64,000 nt of DNA from [Flexibacter] sp. ATCC 35103 (GCF_001975985.1 NZ_MTQF01000001.1:392898-456897), one strand, 5' to 3'; numbered from the stretch's first letter, positions 26,319 to 35,753 are shown. Numbers and translations: made by a program. Notes: generated from the letters alone by a model not told the origin.

Positions 26319-27503
26319 TTACTCCAAAACCACCTTTACCCAAACCAAACGATGATCCGAACTTGATTCCCGTTTTTCAACCAATTCTGACATTGGTTCG
26401 CCTTTGGCAGGCCAGAACACGCCACTGTTAATAAATTTAAAACCAAGTTTGGAAGGCAATACATAATCAGCACGCATTCTCCAAAAAGCAGTATGATTAA
26501 TTCCGAAAGGATTTTCAGGAGTATATTCAGCACCACCTTTACTAGCAGGTGTAAAATCACTATTAACTTTTGGACTGGTAAGTAATGACTGTATACCTTC
26601 TTTGATAGCGTTTCCTTCAACCGGCGAAGCATTTTGATCTCCCATAATAACAAATTGAGAATTTGCAGCTAACCCGCCTTTTACACCTTTGTCATCATAA
26701 ATATACGAAGCGGAATTGTCTGAAATGTAGTCCTTCCAGAACCTAATTTCATCATGATTTCTTTTTCCATTACGATCTTCATCACCATCAAAAGAAGGAG
26801 GAGTTGGATGGCTGGCTAAAATATGAACTGTTTTCTCTCCAACCTGAACAGGAACGTCCCAGTGAGATTTAGAAGATAATGGAAATTGCGCCCATGCCTC
26901 CTTGCTATACCAATCTGATCCATCCGCCTTTTTAGTAAGCAGTGGTTCCGGCATATCTTTCCATTTAAAATTTTGAAAAGTACGAACTGCCTTAACATCA
27001 ATAGGATATTTTGACAAAAGTACCATCGCATATTGACCGGGATACATACCAAATCCCCAGGCATCACTTCCGAAATTTTCCAACTTTCCGTCATTGTTCA
27101 AATCGTAAGGACTTGGCTGACCGGTATTCACGGTTGAGTAATAGTAATAAGGATAATCAATTGCTTTTGCTCCGCCTTGAGCCACTTTTAAATAATTTTT
27201 GACAAACGCCTTTACACCTAGTTTAGGATTTTTAATGTAGTCAAACTCGTTTAGCAGAATAACGTCAGGCCTTACGGTCTGAATAATCTGGGCGATATTT
27301 TTGATTTGAGCATTATTTCCTGAATTAAGCTCATGGATCAATATCTGTTCCGAATTTCCCTTTGTACCTCTTGGAGAATAATTTTCAGATTCCATACTTA
27401 CATTATAGGTCGCAAATGTAAGTTCCGTTTTTTTTTGTGAATGGGACTGTGAGAAAAGAAATCCTGCGGAAAGCATGGAGAGGGTAAAAAATATTTTATT
27501 CAT
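26319..27503 (-). CDS. secreted endonuclease/exonuclease/phosphatase family protein
   Basis: 394 residues. Signal peptide (about 1-19, LSMLSAGFLFSQS). The EEP fold is shown by FATYNVSME near the start, DVILLNEFDY (catalytic Glu), ILASHPTPP, FVIMGDQNASPVEG (Asp-x-Asn) and the C-terminal SSDHRLVWVKV (Asp-His pair). All catalytic positions are present, so it is likely an active metal-dependent phosphodiesterase, phosphatase or nuclease acting outside the cytoplasm, perhaps for phosphate scavenging. Substrate unknown. Confidence 0.87.
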   Translation of the reverse strand: MNKIFFTLSMLSAGFLFSQSHSQKKTELTFATYNVSMESENYSPRGTKGNSEQILIHELNSGNNAQIKNIAQIIQTVRPDVILLNEFDYIKNPKLGVKAFVKNYLKVAQGGAKAIDYPYYYYSTVNTGQPSPYDLNNDGKLENFGSDAWGFGMYPGQYAMVLLSKYPIDVKAVRTFQNFKWKDMPEPLLTKKADGSDWYSKEAWAQFPLSSKSHWDVPVQVGEKTVHILASHPTPPSFDGDEDRNGKRNHDEIRFWKDYISDNSASYIYDDKGVKGGLAANSQFVIMGDQNASPVEGNAIKEGIQSLLTSPKVNSDFTPASKGGAEYTPENPFGINHTAFWRMRADYVLPSKLGFKFINSGVFWPAKGEPMSELVEKRESSSDHRLVWVKVVLE

Positions 27504-27597
27504 ATAAAATTAAATCTGCATTTCTGCATTATTGAATATACGAATATAAGAATGTTGCTCTGGACACCCGGCAGTCTGCATGTTAAATATATGTCAA

Positions 27598-27637
27598 TAA
27601 AAAAGGCTTTAGCCAAATATAAATTTTGACTAAAGCC
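27598..27637 (-). terminator. terminator after aguA
   Basis: Stem GGGCTTTAGTC / GGCTAAAGCC with a T run on the minus strand, about 65 bases after the aguA stop. Confidence 0.75.
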
Positions 27638-27700
27638 CTAATGATGACTTATTTTTCTCTATTTAAAACTGGAGGCTATCTGTGTAATCTGTGGCCAATA

Positions 27701-28741
27701 TTAAGCAGGAATCTGTTGACTCAAACAGTGTAAAGTTCCAAATCCCCAGATAAAATCGATACAGCTTATTCCGATTACTTCTCTGTCCGGAAAACATTCT
27801 GCTAATATATTCAAAGCAACACGATCATTGCTATCATTAAAAGTAGGAACCAAAACACAATTATTCAATATCAAGAAGTTAGCATAACTCGCCGGCAATC
27901 TTAAAGTTTCAAAATCTACTCGTTTTGGCATTGGCAATGCTACAATTGTTGGCGATTTTCCGTCTTCTAATTTTGCATTTTGCAAACGTTTCAGATTGTC
28001 TTGTAACGGTTTGTAATTCGCATCATTTTTATCTGTTTCAACAATTGTTACAATAGTATCTTCATTTACAAATCGGCATAAATCATCGATGTGACCGTGA
28101 GTATCATCTCCTTCTATTCCATCTCCAAGCCAAATTACATTGGTAACTCCAAGATATTCCTTGAAAACTGCTTCGTAATCTTCTTTGGTAAAATTTTTAT
28201 TTCTAACCTGAATTGTTGGATGCATCAAACATTCTTCAGAGGTTAATAAAGTACCTCTTCCGTTTACATCAATTGCTCCTCCTTCTACAATTACCGGTTT
28301 CCCTTTATACATTACCTGTGTTAAGGGAACATCAATAAAATCCGCTATTTTACCCGGAACAAATTTATCTAATTGATAATTTTTATATTTTGCCCAACCA
28401 TTAAAATTGAAATTTAATGCTTCTCTTTTCGAACCATTTTTTACAATAATTGGCCCTGAATCACGCATCCAGCTTCTGTTGGTTTTATGAATGATGAAAT
28501 ATACATTCGCAATATTAACGCGTGCTCTTTCTAGCATTTCTGTTACTTTTTCTTTTAGTTTTTCATCGGCTACGACCAAAAAAACAGTTTCAAAAGTGGC
28601 TACTTTTTTAATAAATTCTACAAAAGCCCATTGAACAGCTTCGTATTTTCCTGGCCAGTCGTTACCATTGTGCGGAAAACACAATACAATTCCTTGTTGT
28701 TTCTCCCATTCTGCTGGAAATCTTCTATTATTTGTTGACAT
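27701..28741 (-). CDS. aguA: agmatine deiminase
   Basis: 346 residues of the guanidino-group-modifying (PAD_porph) family. Motifs: NRSWMRDSGPI, VEGGAIDVNGRGTLL, GDDTHGHIDDLCRF and the near-terminal catalytic Cys339 in GFGTLHCLSQ. It converts agmatine to N-carbamoylputrescine plus ammonia. The partner enzyme, AguB, is 3.3 kb away on the same strand, with two plus-strand genes in between. Agmatine deiminase is favoured over peptidyl-arginine deiminase because of the length and the presence of aguB. Confidence 0.93.
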   Translation of the reverse strand: MSTNNRRFPAEWEKQQGIVLCFPHNGNDWPGKYEAVQWAFVEFIKKVATFETVFLVVADEKLKEKVTEMLERARVNIANVYFIIHKTNRSWMRDSGPIIVKNGSKREALNFNFNGWAKYKNYQLDKFVPGKIADFIDVPLTQVMYKGKPVIVEGGAIDVNGRGTLLTSEECLMHPTIQVRNKNFTKEDYEAVFKEYLGVTNVIWLGDGIEGDDTHGHIDDLCRFVNEDTIVTIVETDKNDANYKPLQDNLKRLQNAKLEDGKSPTIVALPMPKRVDFETLRLPASYANFLILNNCVLVPTFNDSNDRVALNILAECFPDREVIGISCIDFIWGFGTLHCLSQQIPA

Positions 28742-28929
28742 AAAGAGGTTCTAAATTTGAAAGTGTACAAAGATAATCATTCAAAAGGATTATAAAATAC
28801 TACAATTGAAATCATATTCTATTTAGATTAAATATCTGATAAAATTTAAGTTAAAGATTAAATAATACAGCCTTAATATACGACGGGACTATGCTAATTA
28901 CTTTTGGAAAAACTAAAAAAAAACACAAA

Positions 28930-30453
28930 ATGAAAAAACTACCTATCTTATTATTAGCAACTTTATCTATTATGGTAAGTTGTAATAATGATGAAAACTC
29001 AAACAGTCAGGAACCTGAAGTTGTTGTAAATGAAAATCCGGGAACTTTTAAAGAAATTGGTTCTGTAACTATTGGAGGCGAAGGTGCAGCAGAAATAACG
29101 GCTTATGACGAAAAAACAAAAAAACTTTTTACAGTAAATAATAGCGGAACTAATCAGATCGATGTTATTGATTTATCTGATCCAACAAAACCAACCAAAA
29201 TTGGCAAAATAGATTTAACTCCATATGAAGGAGCTTCAAACAGCGTTTCTGTTTTTGATGGAAAACTGGCAGTTGCCCTGGAATCAACCGTAAACAAACA
29301 AGGAAACGGAAAAGTAGCCATCTTTAATACTACAGATTATAGTTTAATCAAGCAAGTTACTGTTGGTGCATTACCTGATATGGTTACTTTTTCGCCTGAC
29401 GGAAAATATATTATGACGGCGAACGAAGGAGAACCAAATACAGATTACACACAAGATCCAAACGGAACAATTTCTATTATTGAAGTAGCAAATAATTATG
29501 CTGTTACTACTTTAGATTTTAGTTCTTTTAGCAGTCAGGCAGTAGCTTTGCAAAAGGATGGTTTCAGAATTTCAAAATTTGCCAAAAGTTTTGCTCAGGA
29601 TATCGAGCCTGAATATGTGACTATTTCAGATGATTCTAAAACTGCTTGGGTAACATTGCAGGAAAATAATGGTGTTGCAAAAGTAGATTTAACTTCTAAA
29701 ACAATTACAGCTATTTATCCTTTAGGTTTTAAAGATTTTAATACTGCTGAGAATGCAATTGATGTTTCTGATAAAGATGATAAAGTAGCTTTTAATCCAT
29801 GGAAAGTAAAGGGAATGTTTATGCCTGATGGTATTAGCCATTTTTCTGCAAATAATACGCCGTACTTTGTTACCGCAAATGAAGGTGATTCGAGAGAATA
29901 CGCAGCGTATTCAGATATTAAAAGGATGAAAGACATGAAACTTGATGCAACTGTTTTTCCTGATGCTGCAACTTTAAAATTAGAAACCAACTTAGGCAGA
30001 TTAAATCTTATTGCTGATATGGGTGATACTGACGGCGATGGTGATCTTGATGAAATGGTAGCTTTTGGAGCACGTTCTTTTTCGATCTGGAACGGAAATA
30101 CTGGAAAAATTGTTTACGATAGTAAAAATGATGCCGATAAAAAAACAAATGAATTAGGAACTTATGATGATAAACGCAGCGATGATAAAGGTTCAGAACC
30201 TGAAGCTGTAGTTGCAGTTAAGATGGGAAGTCAGAATATTCTGTTTGTTGGACTAGAAAGATCAGATTCTTTCATGACTTATGATATTACAAATCCTGCT
30301 TCGCCTCAATATTTACAAACGGTAAAAACCGGAGACGCTCCGGAAGGAATATTATTTATTCCGGCGTCTAAAAGTCCAACTAAAAGAAGTTTGTTAGTAG
30401 TTAGTAGTGAGGGAGATGGAACTATAAAAATTTACCAGCCGGATTTAAAATAA
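28930..30453 (+). CDS. choice-of-anchor I family lipoprotein (beta-propeller)
   Basis: The frame opens at 28891, but ATG 28930 begins a lipoprotein signal (MKKLPILLLATLSIMVSCNN, lipobox Cys18), giving 507 residues. After a short Asn/Glu-rich linker come YVTN/LVIVD-like propeller repeats (IDVIDLSDPTKPTKIGKIDL; TYDITNPASPQYLQTVKTGD) ending with GDGTIKIYQPDL. Family members are surface or secreted proteins; some are annotated as alkaline-phosphatase-like, but I see no catalytic motif. Divergent from aguA, with its own terminator. Confidence 0.82.
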   Translation: MKKLPILLLATLSIMVSCNNDENSNSQEPEVVVNENPGTFKEIGSVTIGGEGAAEITAYDEKTKKLFTVNNSGTNQIDVIDLSDPTKPTKIGKIDLTPYEGASNSVSVFDGKLAVALESTVNKQGNGKVAIFNTTDYSLIKQVTVGALPDMVTFSPDGKYIMTANEGEPNTDYTQDPNGTISIIEVANNYAVTTLDFSSFSSQAVALQKDGFRISKFAKSFAQDIEPEYVTISDDSKTAWVTLQENNGVAKVDLTSKTITAIYPLGFKDFNTAENAIDVSDKDDKVAFNPWKVKGMFMPDGISHFSANNTPYFVTANEGDSREYAAYSDIKRMKDMKLDATVFPDAATLKLETNLGRLNLIADMGDTDGDGDLDEMVAFGARSFSIWNGNTGKIVYDSKNDADKKTNELGTYDDKRSDDKGSEPEAVVAVKMGSQNILFVGLERSDSFMTYDITNPASPQYLQTVKTGDAPEGILFIPASKSPTKRSLLVVSSEGDGTIKIYQPDLK

Positions 30454-30473
30454 ACCTAATATTTACAATTTTC

Positions 30474-30509
30474 AAAAAGAGCTAAAAAATAAATTTAGCT
30501 CTTTTTTTT
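30474..30509 (+). terminator. terminator after choice-of-anchor I gene
   Basis: Stem AAAGAGCTAAA / TTTAGCTCTTT followed by T run, about 20 bases after the stop. Confidence 0.85.
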
Positions 30510-30608
30510 GCTCTAATATTTCGATTCTTTTAACGTATTTACATAAATAAAACCCAAAAGGTGGGAATTATGTAAGAGCGAATAGAACACATTCTAAAAC
30601 TCGTAGTA

Positions 30609-30616
30609 TAATTTTG
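30609..30616 (+). promoter_or_regulatory. -7 element for OmpA-like gene
   Basis: TAATTTTG, matching TAnnTTTG, 59 bases before the ATG; no clear -33 partner. Confidence 0.45.
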
Positions 30617-30674
30617 TCCAGAGTTTAAAAAGAAAAACTCTTAATAATCACAATTAAATTAAAATTTGGATATC

Positions 30675-31940
30675 ATGAAAAAGAAATTAGCTTCAGTATC
30701 GCTCTTACTATTAGCATTTGCTGCAAATGCACAAAATATGGCAACAACGTCAACTCAACCATCTATTGAAAAACCGGGTTATAACAGATGGTCGATCGAA
30801 TTGAATGGTGGTTTAAATAAACCAACAAGAACAATGACATCTGGTTACTCTACTGAAACTGTAAGTCCGTTTCACGCAGATTTAGGTGTAAGATATATGT
30901 TTAACCCAAAATTTGGTTTAAAATTTGATGTTGGTTATGATCAATTTCAGGAACGTGATAACACACCTGATTTCGAAAGTAAATATTATAGAGCAAGTGT
31001 ACAAGGGGTTATTAACCTTGGTAGAGCTTTAAACTTTGAGACCTGGACAAATACATTTGGTTTATTAGCACACGGTGGTTTTGGTGTTTCTCAATTAAGT
31101 TCTGATAAAGGTTTTGACGGAAAAGATTACATGGGTCATGGAATCATGGGTTTAACAGGACAAGTTAGATTAAGCAACAGAATTGCTTTAACCGGAGATC
31201 TTACAGGTATTGTTAACGGAAGACAAAACCATAACTTTGATGGGCGAGGTCTTACTTCAACTGGTTCATTTGATGGTGTTTTACTAAACGCTTCTGTTGG
31301 TTTGACTTTCTACTTAGGTAAAAACGAGAAACATGCTGACTGGTATTCTGAAGAAAACGAAAGATTAAACAAATTAGAAGACAGAGTTACAACAATCGAA
31401 ACTGGTCTTATTGATACTGATAAAGATGGTGTTGCTGATTTGTATGACTTAGAACCTAATACTGTTTCAGGAGTTGCTGTAAATACTAAAGGACAATCTA
31501 TTGATACCAATCAAAATGGTGTTCCGGATGAATTAGAAAGCTACTTAGACAAAACTTATGTTAAACAAGGAAGTCAAACTGCAACAAACAATACTGTTGA
31601 AGAGTTGATTAACGGAGGTTATGTTAATGTTTATTTTGACTTTAACTCTTCTAAACCAACAAATGCTTCATTATCTGGTGTTGACTTCTTAGTGAAATAC
31701 TTGAAAAACAACCCAGGAAAATCTGCAGATATCATTGGATATTCTGACGAAATTGGAAGTTCAGATTACAATACTGAATTATCTAGAAAAAGAGCTGAAT
31801 CTGTGAAAAAAGTAGCAGAAAATGCTGGAATCGATGCTTCAAGATTGAATGTAATTGCTAACGGTGAAGATACTTCTGTGAATAAAAATTCTAAAGAAGC
31901 TCGTCAAATCGTAAGAAGAGTTACTTTCAAAGTAAAATAA
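30675..31940 (+). CDS. OmpA family outer-membrane protein
   Basis: 421 residues from ATG 30675 (the TTG nine bases earlier is not used). Signal peptide MKKKLASVSLLLLAFAANAQ; N-terminal 8-strand barrel (about 35-220); short coiled coil (about 225-245); two thrombospondin-3-type calcium repeats (DTDKDGVADLYD and DTNQNGVPDELE); C-terminal OmpA domain (about 310-420) with DIIGYSDEIGSSDYNTELS and SRKRAESVKK, which binds peptidoglycan. It tethers the outer membrane to the wall, like OprF. Probably abundant: the codons are strongly biased and a double terminator follows. Confidence 0.93.
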   Translation: MKKKLASVSLLLLAFAANAQNMATTSTQPSIEKPGYNRWSIELNGGLNKPTRTMTSGYSTETVSPFHADLGVRYMFNPKFGLKFDVGYDQFQERDNTPDFESKYYRASVQGVINLGRALNFETWTNTFGLLAHGGFGVSQLSSDKGFDGKDYMGHGIMGLTGQVRLSNRIALTGDLTGIVNGRQNHNFDGRGLTSTGSFDGVLLNASVGLTFYLGKNEKHADWYSEENERLNKLEDRVTTIETGLIDTDKDGVADLYDLEPNTVSGVAVNTKGQSIDTNQNGVPDELESYLDKTYVKQGSQTATNNTVEELINGGYVNVYFDFNSSKPTNASLSGVDFLVKYLKNNPGKSADIIGYSDEIGSSDYNTELSRKRAESVKKVAENAGIDASRLNVIANGEDTSVNKNSKEARQIVRRVTFKVK

Positions 31941-31957
31941 TCTAATTATATATTTTT

Positions 31958-31999
31958 AAAAATCCGCTTCGGAATATTCTGAAGCGGATTTTTTTTTGT
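31958..31999 (+). terminator. terminator after OmpA-like gene
   Basis: Stem AAAAATCCGCTTC / GAAGCGGATTTTT and T run. Confidence 0.88.
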
Positions 32000-32013
32000 T
32001 TTAAAGAAAATAA

Positions 32014-32045
32014 AAAAGGACGAAATATAAATTTCGTCCTTTTTC
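32014..32045. terminator. bidirectional terminator between OmpA-like gene and aguB
   Basis: Palindrome AAAAAGGACGAAAT / ATTTCGTCCTTTTT, flanked by T runs on both strands; serves aguB on the minus strand. Confidence 0.8.
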
Positions 32046-32064
32046 TATTTATAAATTGACTTAA

Positions 32065-32952
32065 TTAGTCAATCGCTCTTTTTGTAATATCACCAAAAGC
32101 ATCGATTCTTCTGTCTCTGAAAAATGGCCAGTTCTGACGTACATTTTCCTGCAGATCCAAATCAACTTCAGCAATTAGTATTTCTTCCTGATCGTGAGAA
32201 GCCTGAGCTAAGATCTCGCCTTGTGGCCCAGCAATAAATGATGCTCCCCAAAACTGAATTCCTTCTGTTCCTTCGATATATTTTTCTAAACCAATTCTGT
32301 TTGCAGCAGCAACAAAAACTCCGTTTGCAACAGCATGACCTTTCATAACGTTCATCCAAGCTCCATACTGGTTTTCTCCATATTGTTCTTTTTCTTTTGG
32401 ATGCCATCCTATTGCAGTTGGGTAAAACAATACTTCGGCTCCTTTTAAAGCTGTTATACGAGCAGCTTCCGGATACCATTGATCCCAACAAATAAGGGTT
32501 CCAATTTTTCCTTTTTTAGTTTCAATCGCCTGAAAACCTAAATCACCTGGAGTAAAATAGAATTTCTCATAGAAATGTGGATCATCCGGAATGTGCATTT
32601 TACGGTATAAACCAGCTTCTGTTCCGTCGGTATCAATAATATAAGCACTATTGTGGTAAATTCCAGCCATTCTTTTTTCGAAGAAAGGAACAATAATTAC
32701 AACTCCTAATTCTTTTGCTAATTCGCTAAAAGCAATAAACGAAGTACTGTAAAGTGGTTCTGCTAATGCAAAATTGTCTACATCTTCGCTTTGGCAAAAA
32801 TAATGACTGCTATATAATTCAGGTAATAAGATAACTTCTGCACCTTTATTAGCAGCATCTTTTACCCAGCTGATACATTTTTTAAGATTATTTTCGGCAA
32901 CGTCATTTAGATTTAACTGTATAACGGCAATTTTATATTTTCTTTTCGGCAT
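32065..32952 (-). CDS. aguB: N-carbamoylputrescine amidase
   Basis: 295 residues from ATG 32950-32952 (MPKRKYKIAVIQLN). The TTG seven codons upstream lies inside a -7 promoter element and cannot be the start. Nitrilase-fold triad: Glu in VILLPELYSS, Lys in YRKMHIPDDP, Cys in GTLICWDQWYPEAAR. With AguA it turns agmatine into putrescine, releasing ammonia and carbon dioxide. Own promoter and terminator. Confidence 0.94.
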   Translation of the reverse strand: MPKRKYKIAVIQLNLNDVAENNLKKCISWVKDAANKGAEVILLPELYSSHYFCQSEDVDNFALAEPLYSTSFIAFSELAKELGVVIIVPFFEKRMAGIYHNSAYIIDTDGTEAGLYRKMHIPDDPHFYEKFYFTPGDLGFQAIETKKGKIGTLICWDQWYPEAARITALKGAEVLFYPTAIGWHPKEKEQYGENQYGAWMNVMKGHAVANGVFVAAANRIGLEKYIEGTEGIQFWGASFIAGPQGEILAQASHDQEEILIAEVDLDLQENVRQNWPFFRDRRIDAFGDITKRAID

Positions 32953-32970
32953 GACATAAATTTTAGAGTG

Positions 32971-32978
32971 CAAAAATA
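32971..32978 (-). promoter_or_regulatory. -7 promoter element for aguB
   Basis: TATTTTTG on the minus strand, 18 bases before the ATG; exact TAnnTTTG match. Confidence 0.55.
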
Positions 32979-33032
32979 GTAATTTTTAAAAGGATTTCTG
33001 AAAATCTGATTTAGAAAAGTTTTAAATCAAAA

Positions 33033-33506
33033 TTATTTTAAGTTGGTAAATTCTTCTAATTGTAAATTTACTTTTTCAATAACTTCCTGAAGTTTATAAT
33101 AATCTGTTTTAAAAATAAATCCTAAGTGATAATTCACGTTTTCTTCTGGAATTTGATATAGAAAATTAACTTTAGAGAATTCATTTTTTTGAGTTTTTAT
33201 ATACCACTTATCAAATAACTTTTTTCTAAAGTCTTGCTTAAAATCGACGCTATCGCAGACATAATATAAAATGAGATTGGGATTTGTAAGAAGATAATCA
33301 TTTATAATTGCCGTAATCGTAACTTCTATTTCAGGATCATTAAAAAACTTTTGATTATTAGTTTCGCCAAAATCGACAGAATATAAATTTTCAAAAAAAT
33401 CATTATCAAAGTTCATCTTTCGAAAACTGACAAAATACTTTAAACTGTATTTTGTGGTAAAATAAAAAAGAGGGTCACGACCCTCTTCTAAAATATATTG
33501 ATACAT
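33033..33506 (-). CDS. DUF6169-like protein
   Basis: 157 residues, no signal or membrane segment. The sequence (start YQYILEEGRDPLFYFTTK, middle IINDYLLTNPNLILYYVCDS, then FLYQIPEENVNYHLGFIF) looks like the DUF6169 family of Bacteroidota. Function unknown. It starts 12 bases after the stop of a 38-residue gene on the same strand, a two-gene arrangement that recalls but does not prove a toxin-antitoxin-like pair. Confidence 0.7.
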   Translation of the reverse strand: MYQYILEEGRDPLFYFTTKYSLKYFVSFRKMNFDNDFFENLYSVDFGETNNQKFFNDPEIEVTITAIINDYLLTNPNLILYYVCDSVDFKQDFRKKLFDKWYIKTQKNEFSKVNFLYQIPEENVNYHLGFIFKTDYYKLQEVIEKVNLQLEEFTNLK

Positions 33507-33518
33507 AAAGTTTATATT

Positions 33519-33635
33519 CTATTTTTTTCCTAATTTTAATATAATCTCTTTACGATGTTCTTCTTTTAAATCAACCAATTTTTTTAAAACAGAAACTGTT
33601 TTAGTATTTGGTTTTATGATTATTGTTTTTTCCAT
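33519..33635 (-). CDS. 38-residue hypothetical protein paired with DUF6169 gene
   Basis: ATG at 33633-33635, TAG at 33519-33521. Highly charged and helical (TKTVSVLKKLVDLKEEHRKE), ending LGKK. Ends 12 bases before the DUF6169 start. Short and not listed by usual length cut-offs, but position and composition suggest a real gene. Confidence 0.6.
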   Translation of the reverse strand: MEKTIIIKPNTKTVSVLKKLVDLKEEHRKEIILKLGKK

Positions 33636-33825
33636 TGTGTTTTGAATTAAAGACAAATGTAAGAAAATATTTTTACATGTGTTTATTTTTGAATAATTTG
33701 CTTTTTAAATAACCATATTTTATCTTACAAAATCATACAATTTAAAAAACCATTCTGCATCAATTTAAAAAATTAATTCTTTGCAAAATGGTTTCTAACC
33801 TAAAATTTATCTATAAATAACCTAA

Positions 33826-34236
33826 TTATTCAATAACCACTTTTGTAGTTACGAATTCCTTATCTGACTTTTTGAATTTGATTTCGAAAGTTCCTTTTGT
33901 AGTTGATTTAAACTTATAAACTGTTTTCTTAGGATCCGGAACTTGTTGTGTACAAACTTCTGATGGGTACTTTGCTTCTACCTGTAAACCTTTATCTGTT
34001 CCAATTGTTGCCTCTGTAATTCTATTAAATTCACCACAAGCATTATCTACAATAAAGGTTACATCATAACTCAATTCTTCATTGACTTTTCCGGTTGCGG
34101 GACCTTTTACTTCTGTTACAAATGCAATTTTTGTAGTGGGCTCAGGTGTAAATTTATCATCATCATTGCTGCATGAAATCAATACTATTGATAAAAATAA
34201 TACTACAAAAACTGATTTAAATTTAAAATTTTTCAT
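33826..34236 (-). CDS. small lipoprotein, unknown function
   Basis: 136 residues. Lipoprotein signal with lipobox LSIVLISC (Cys22) followed by SNDDDK, the acidic stretch often seen in surface-exposed Bacteroidota lipoproteins. The rest is a beta-rich, Ig-like domain (EELSYDVTFIVDNACGEF ... TKGTFEIKFKKSDKEF) with two cysteines that could pair. Not recognised further; stands alone. Confidence 0.75.
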   Translation of the reverse strand: MKNFKFKSVFVVLFLSIVLISCSNDDDKFTPEPTTKIAFVTEVKGPATGKVNEELSYDVTFIVDNACGEFNRITEATIGTDKGLQVEAKYPSEVCTQQVPDPKKTVYKFKSTTKGTFEIKFKKSDKEFVTTKVVIE

Positions 34237-34472
34237 ATAAAATAATAATTAATTGTTAATTACTATGAAGATGTTGATGAGTTGCTTTGGTTGCTTTGGG
34301 AAAATGTTAAATAATTCAGTTAAATAGCTAAACAACTATGAATCAAAAACTTATTATCATAATAAAAATTAAACATCAACAGTTATTTCTTATAAAAAAT
34401 TAAATCCAGTGTATAGGTTTGGCAATTATTACGATCGGAACAATTGATCTTTAAATAAGGAATTGGTTTTCA
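34237..34472. other. AT-rich gap upstream of the small lipoprotein
   Basis: No coding frame or repeat seen. It should contain the promoter of the lipoprotein gene, but no clear TAnnTTTG element was found. Confidence 0.5.
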
Positions 34473-34510
34473 CAAAAAAAAACACTAGCCTTTCGACTAG
34501 TGTTTTTTGA
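34473..34510 (-). terminator. terminator after DUF808 gene
   Basis: Stem AAACACTAGTCG / ACTAGTGTTT with nine T on the minus strand. Confidence 0.85.
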
Positions 34511-34530
34511 TATTTGTATGTGAGAACAGT

Positions 34531-35418
34531 TTATGCTATTTCTTTCTTTTTAAATATTTTTTTGATTAGGTTTACAATAGCTAAAACCGCAAATCCTAAC
34601 ACAATACCTACTACAAATTCTTTTATTATTACAGGTATATTAATTTTAGGTGATAGATGATGAAAAAATGGGATATAATGCACAAAGATTCCACCTGCAA
34701 CCAAAATTAATGCTATTGTACCAATCACCGTTAAACTTTTAATTACTATAGGAAGGGCTTTCACTAATATATTCCCTATAAATTTTGACAGACTTTTTTC
34801 CTTTTTGCTAAATTTAATAAGTTTATAACCTGCTTCATCCATTCTAACAATAAGTGCAACAATACCGTAAACACCAATAGTTGCAATTAATGCAATTATC
34901 GAAGTTACAATAATCTGTTGTATAAGTGGTTCATCAATTACGGTACCTAGAGCAATAATTACGATTTCTACAGATAAAATAAAATCGGTTACTATGGCTG
35001 ATTTTACTTTTCCTTTTTCGGCTTCTAGAATTTCTTCTTCTGTTAAATTTTCTGCTGTTATTCCTGCAGATTCTTCGTGGCTGTGTGGAAATACAAATTC
35101 ATAGATTTTTTCGGCTCCTTCATAGGCCAAAAATAATCCTCCAAGTACAAGGATTACAATGATTGCAACTGGTAAAAATGCACTTAATAAAAAGGCTATT
35201 GGTAAAATAATTATTTTATTAAGGAGCGAACCTTTACTGATTGCCCATAATACAGGAAGTTCTCTCGATGAAGCAAATCCTGAAGCTTTTTCAGCATTTA
35301 CAGCCAAATCATCGCCTAAAATTCCAGCTGTTTTTTTTGCTGCAATTTTACTCATTACTGCAACATCATCCATAATTGCTGCGATATCATCTAATAGAAC
35401 GAAAAAACCTGATGCCAT
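34531..35418 (-). CDS. DUF808 (YedI) family inner-membrane protein
   Basis: 295 residues from ATG 35416-35418 (MASGFFVLLDDIAAIMDDVA, the family start); the nine-codon extension upstream is unlikely. Contains VAVMSKIAAKKTAGILGDDLA and four to six membrane segments, with a His-containing stretch (VFPHSHEES) that is typical of the family. Function of YedI is not established. Single-gene unit with a terminator. Confidence 0.88.
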   Translation of the reverse strand: MASGFFVLLDDIAAIMDDVAVMSKIAAKKTAGILGDDLAVNAEKASGFASSRELPVLWAISKGSLLNKIIILPIAFLLSAFLPVAIIVILVLGGLFLAYEGAEKIYEFVFPHSHEESAGITAENLTEEEILEAEKGKVKSAIVTDFILSVEIVIIALGTVIDEPLIQQIIVTSIIALIATIGVYGIVALIVRMDEAGYKLIKFSKKEKSLSKFIGNILVKALPIVIKSLTVIGTIALILVAGGIFVHYIPFFHHLSPKINIPVIIKEFVVGIVLGFAVLAIVNLIKKIFKKKEIA

Positions 35419-35633
35419 TATTCTTGCTTTTTTTTGAAGAAACAACGTAATTAATTGATAATGTGTATCAAATAAAATTAAGGTGTTTTATGATTTATTT
35501 TTGCTAAACTAATACTTTTTGATCAAATCTATCCTTACAATTTTATCCTAATTGTATTTTTATTTTTGTTAAAATAAAACATACTGAATAGATTGTTCTA
35601 TTTTAGAATAAGCTTCTTTTTACTCAACAAAGC

Positions 35634-35753
35634 TTAACTGCATTGTCCTAAAAGTACCCAAATAATAATAAAAACGAAGATGGTACCAAAACATCCTCCA
35701 CCTAGTTTTTTTGCTCCGTAACCTGCCAGTAATCCTCTAAAAATATTATTCAT
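35634..35753 (-). CDS. 39-residue membrane microprotein
   Basis: ATG 35751-35753, TAA 35634-35636. N-terminal glycine-rich part (GLLAGYGAKKLGGGCFG) followed by one transmembrane helix (TIFVFIIIWVLLG) and a terminal QCS. Similar tiny proteins are found in Flavobacteriia, from memory. Function unknown. Confidence 0.6.
   Translation of the reverse strand: MNNIFRGLLAGYGAKKLGGGCFGTIFVFIIIWVLLGQCS

Noticed and set aside
26009..26431. 140-codon plus-strand frame after fumarylacetoacetase
   Set aside because: Runs through the terminator and a dispersed repeat into the antisense of the EEP gene; no protein-like pattern.
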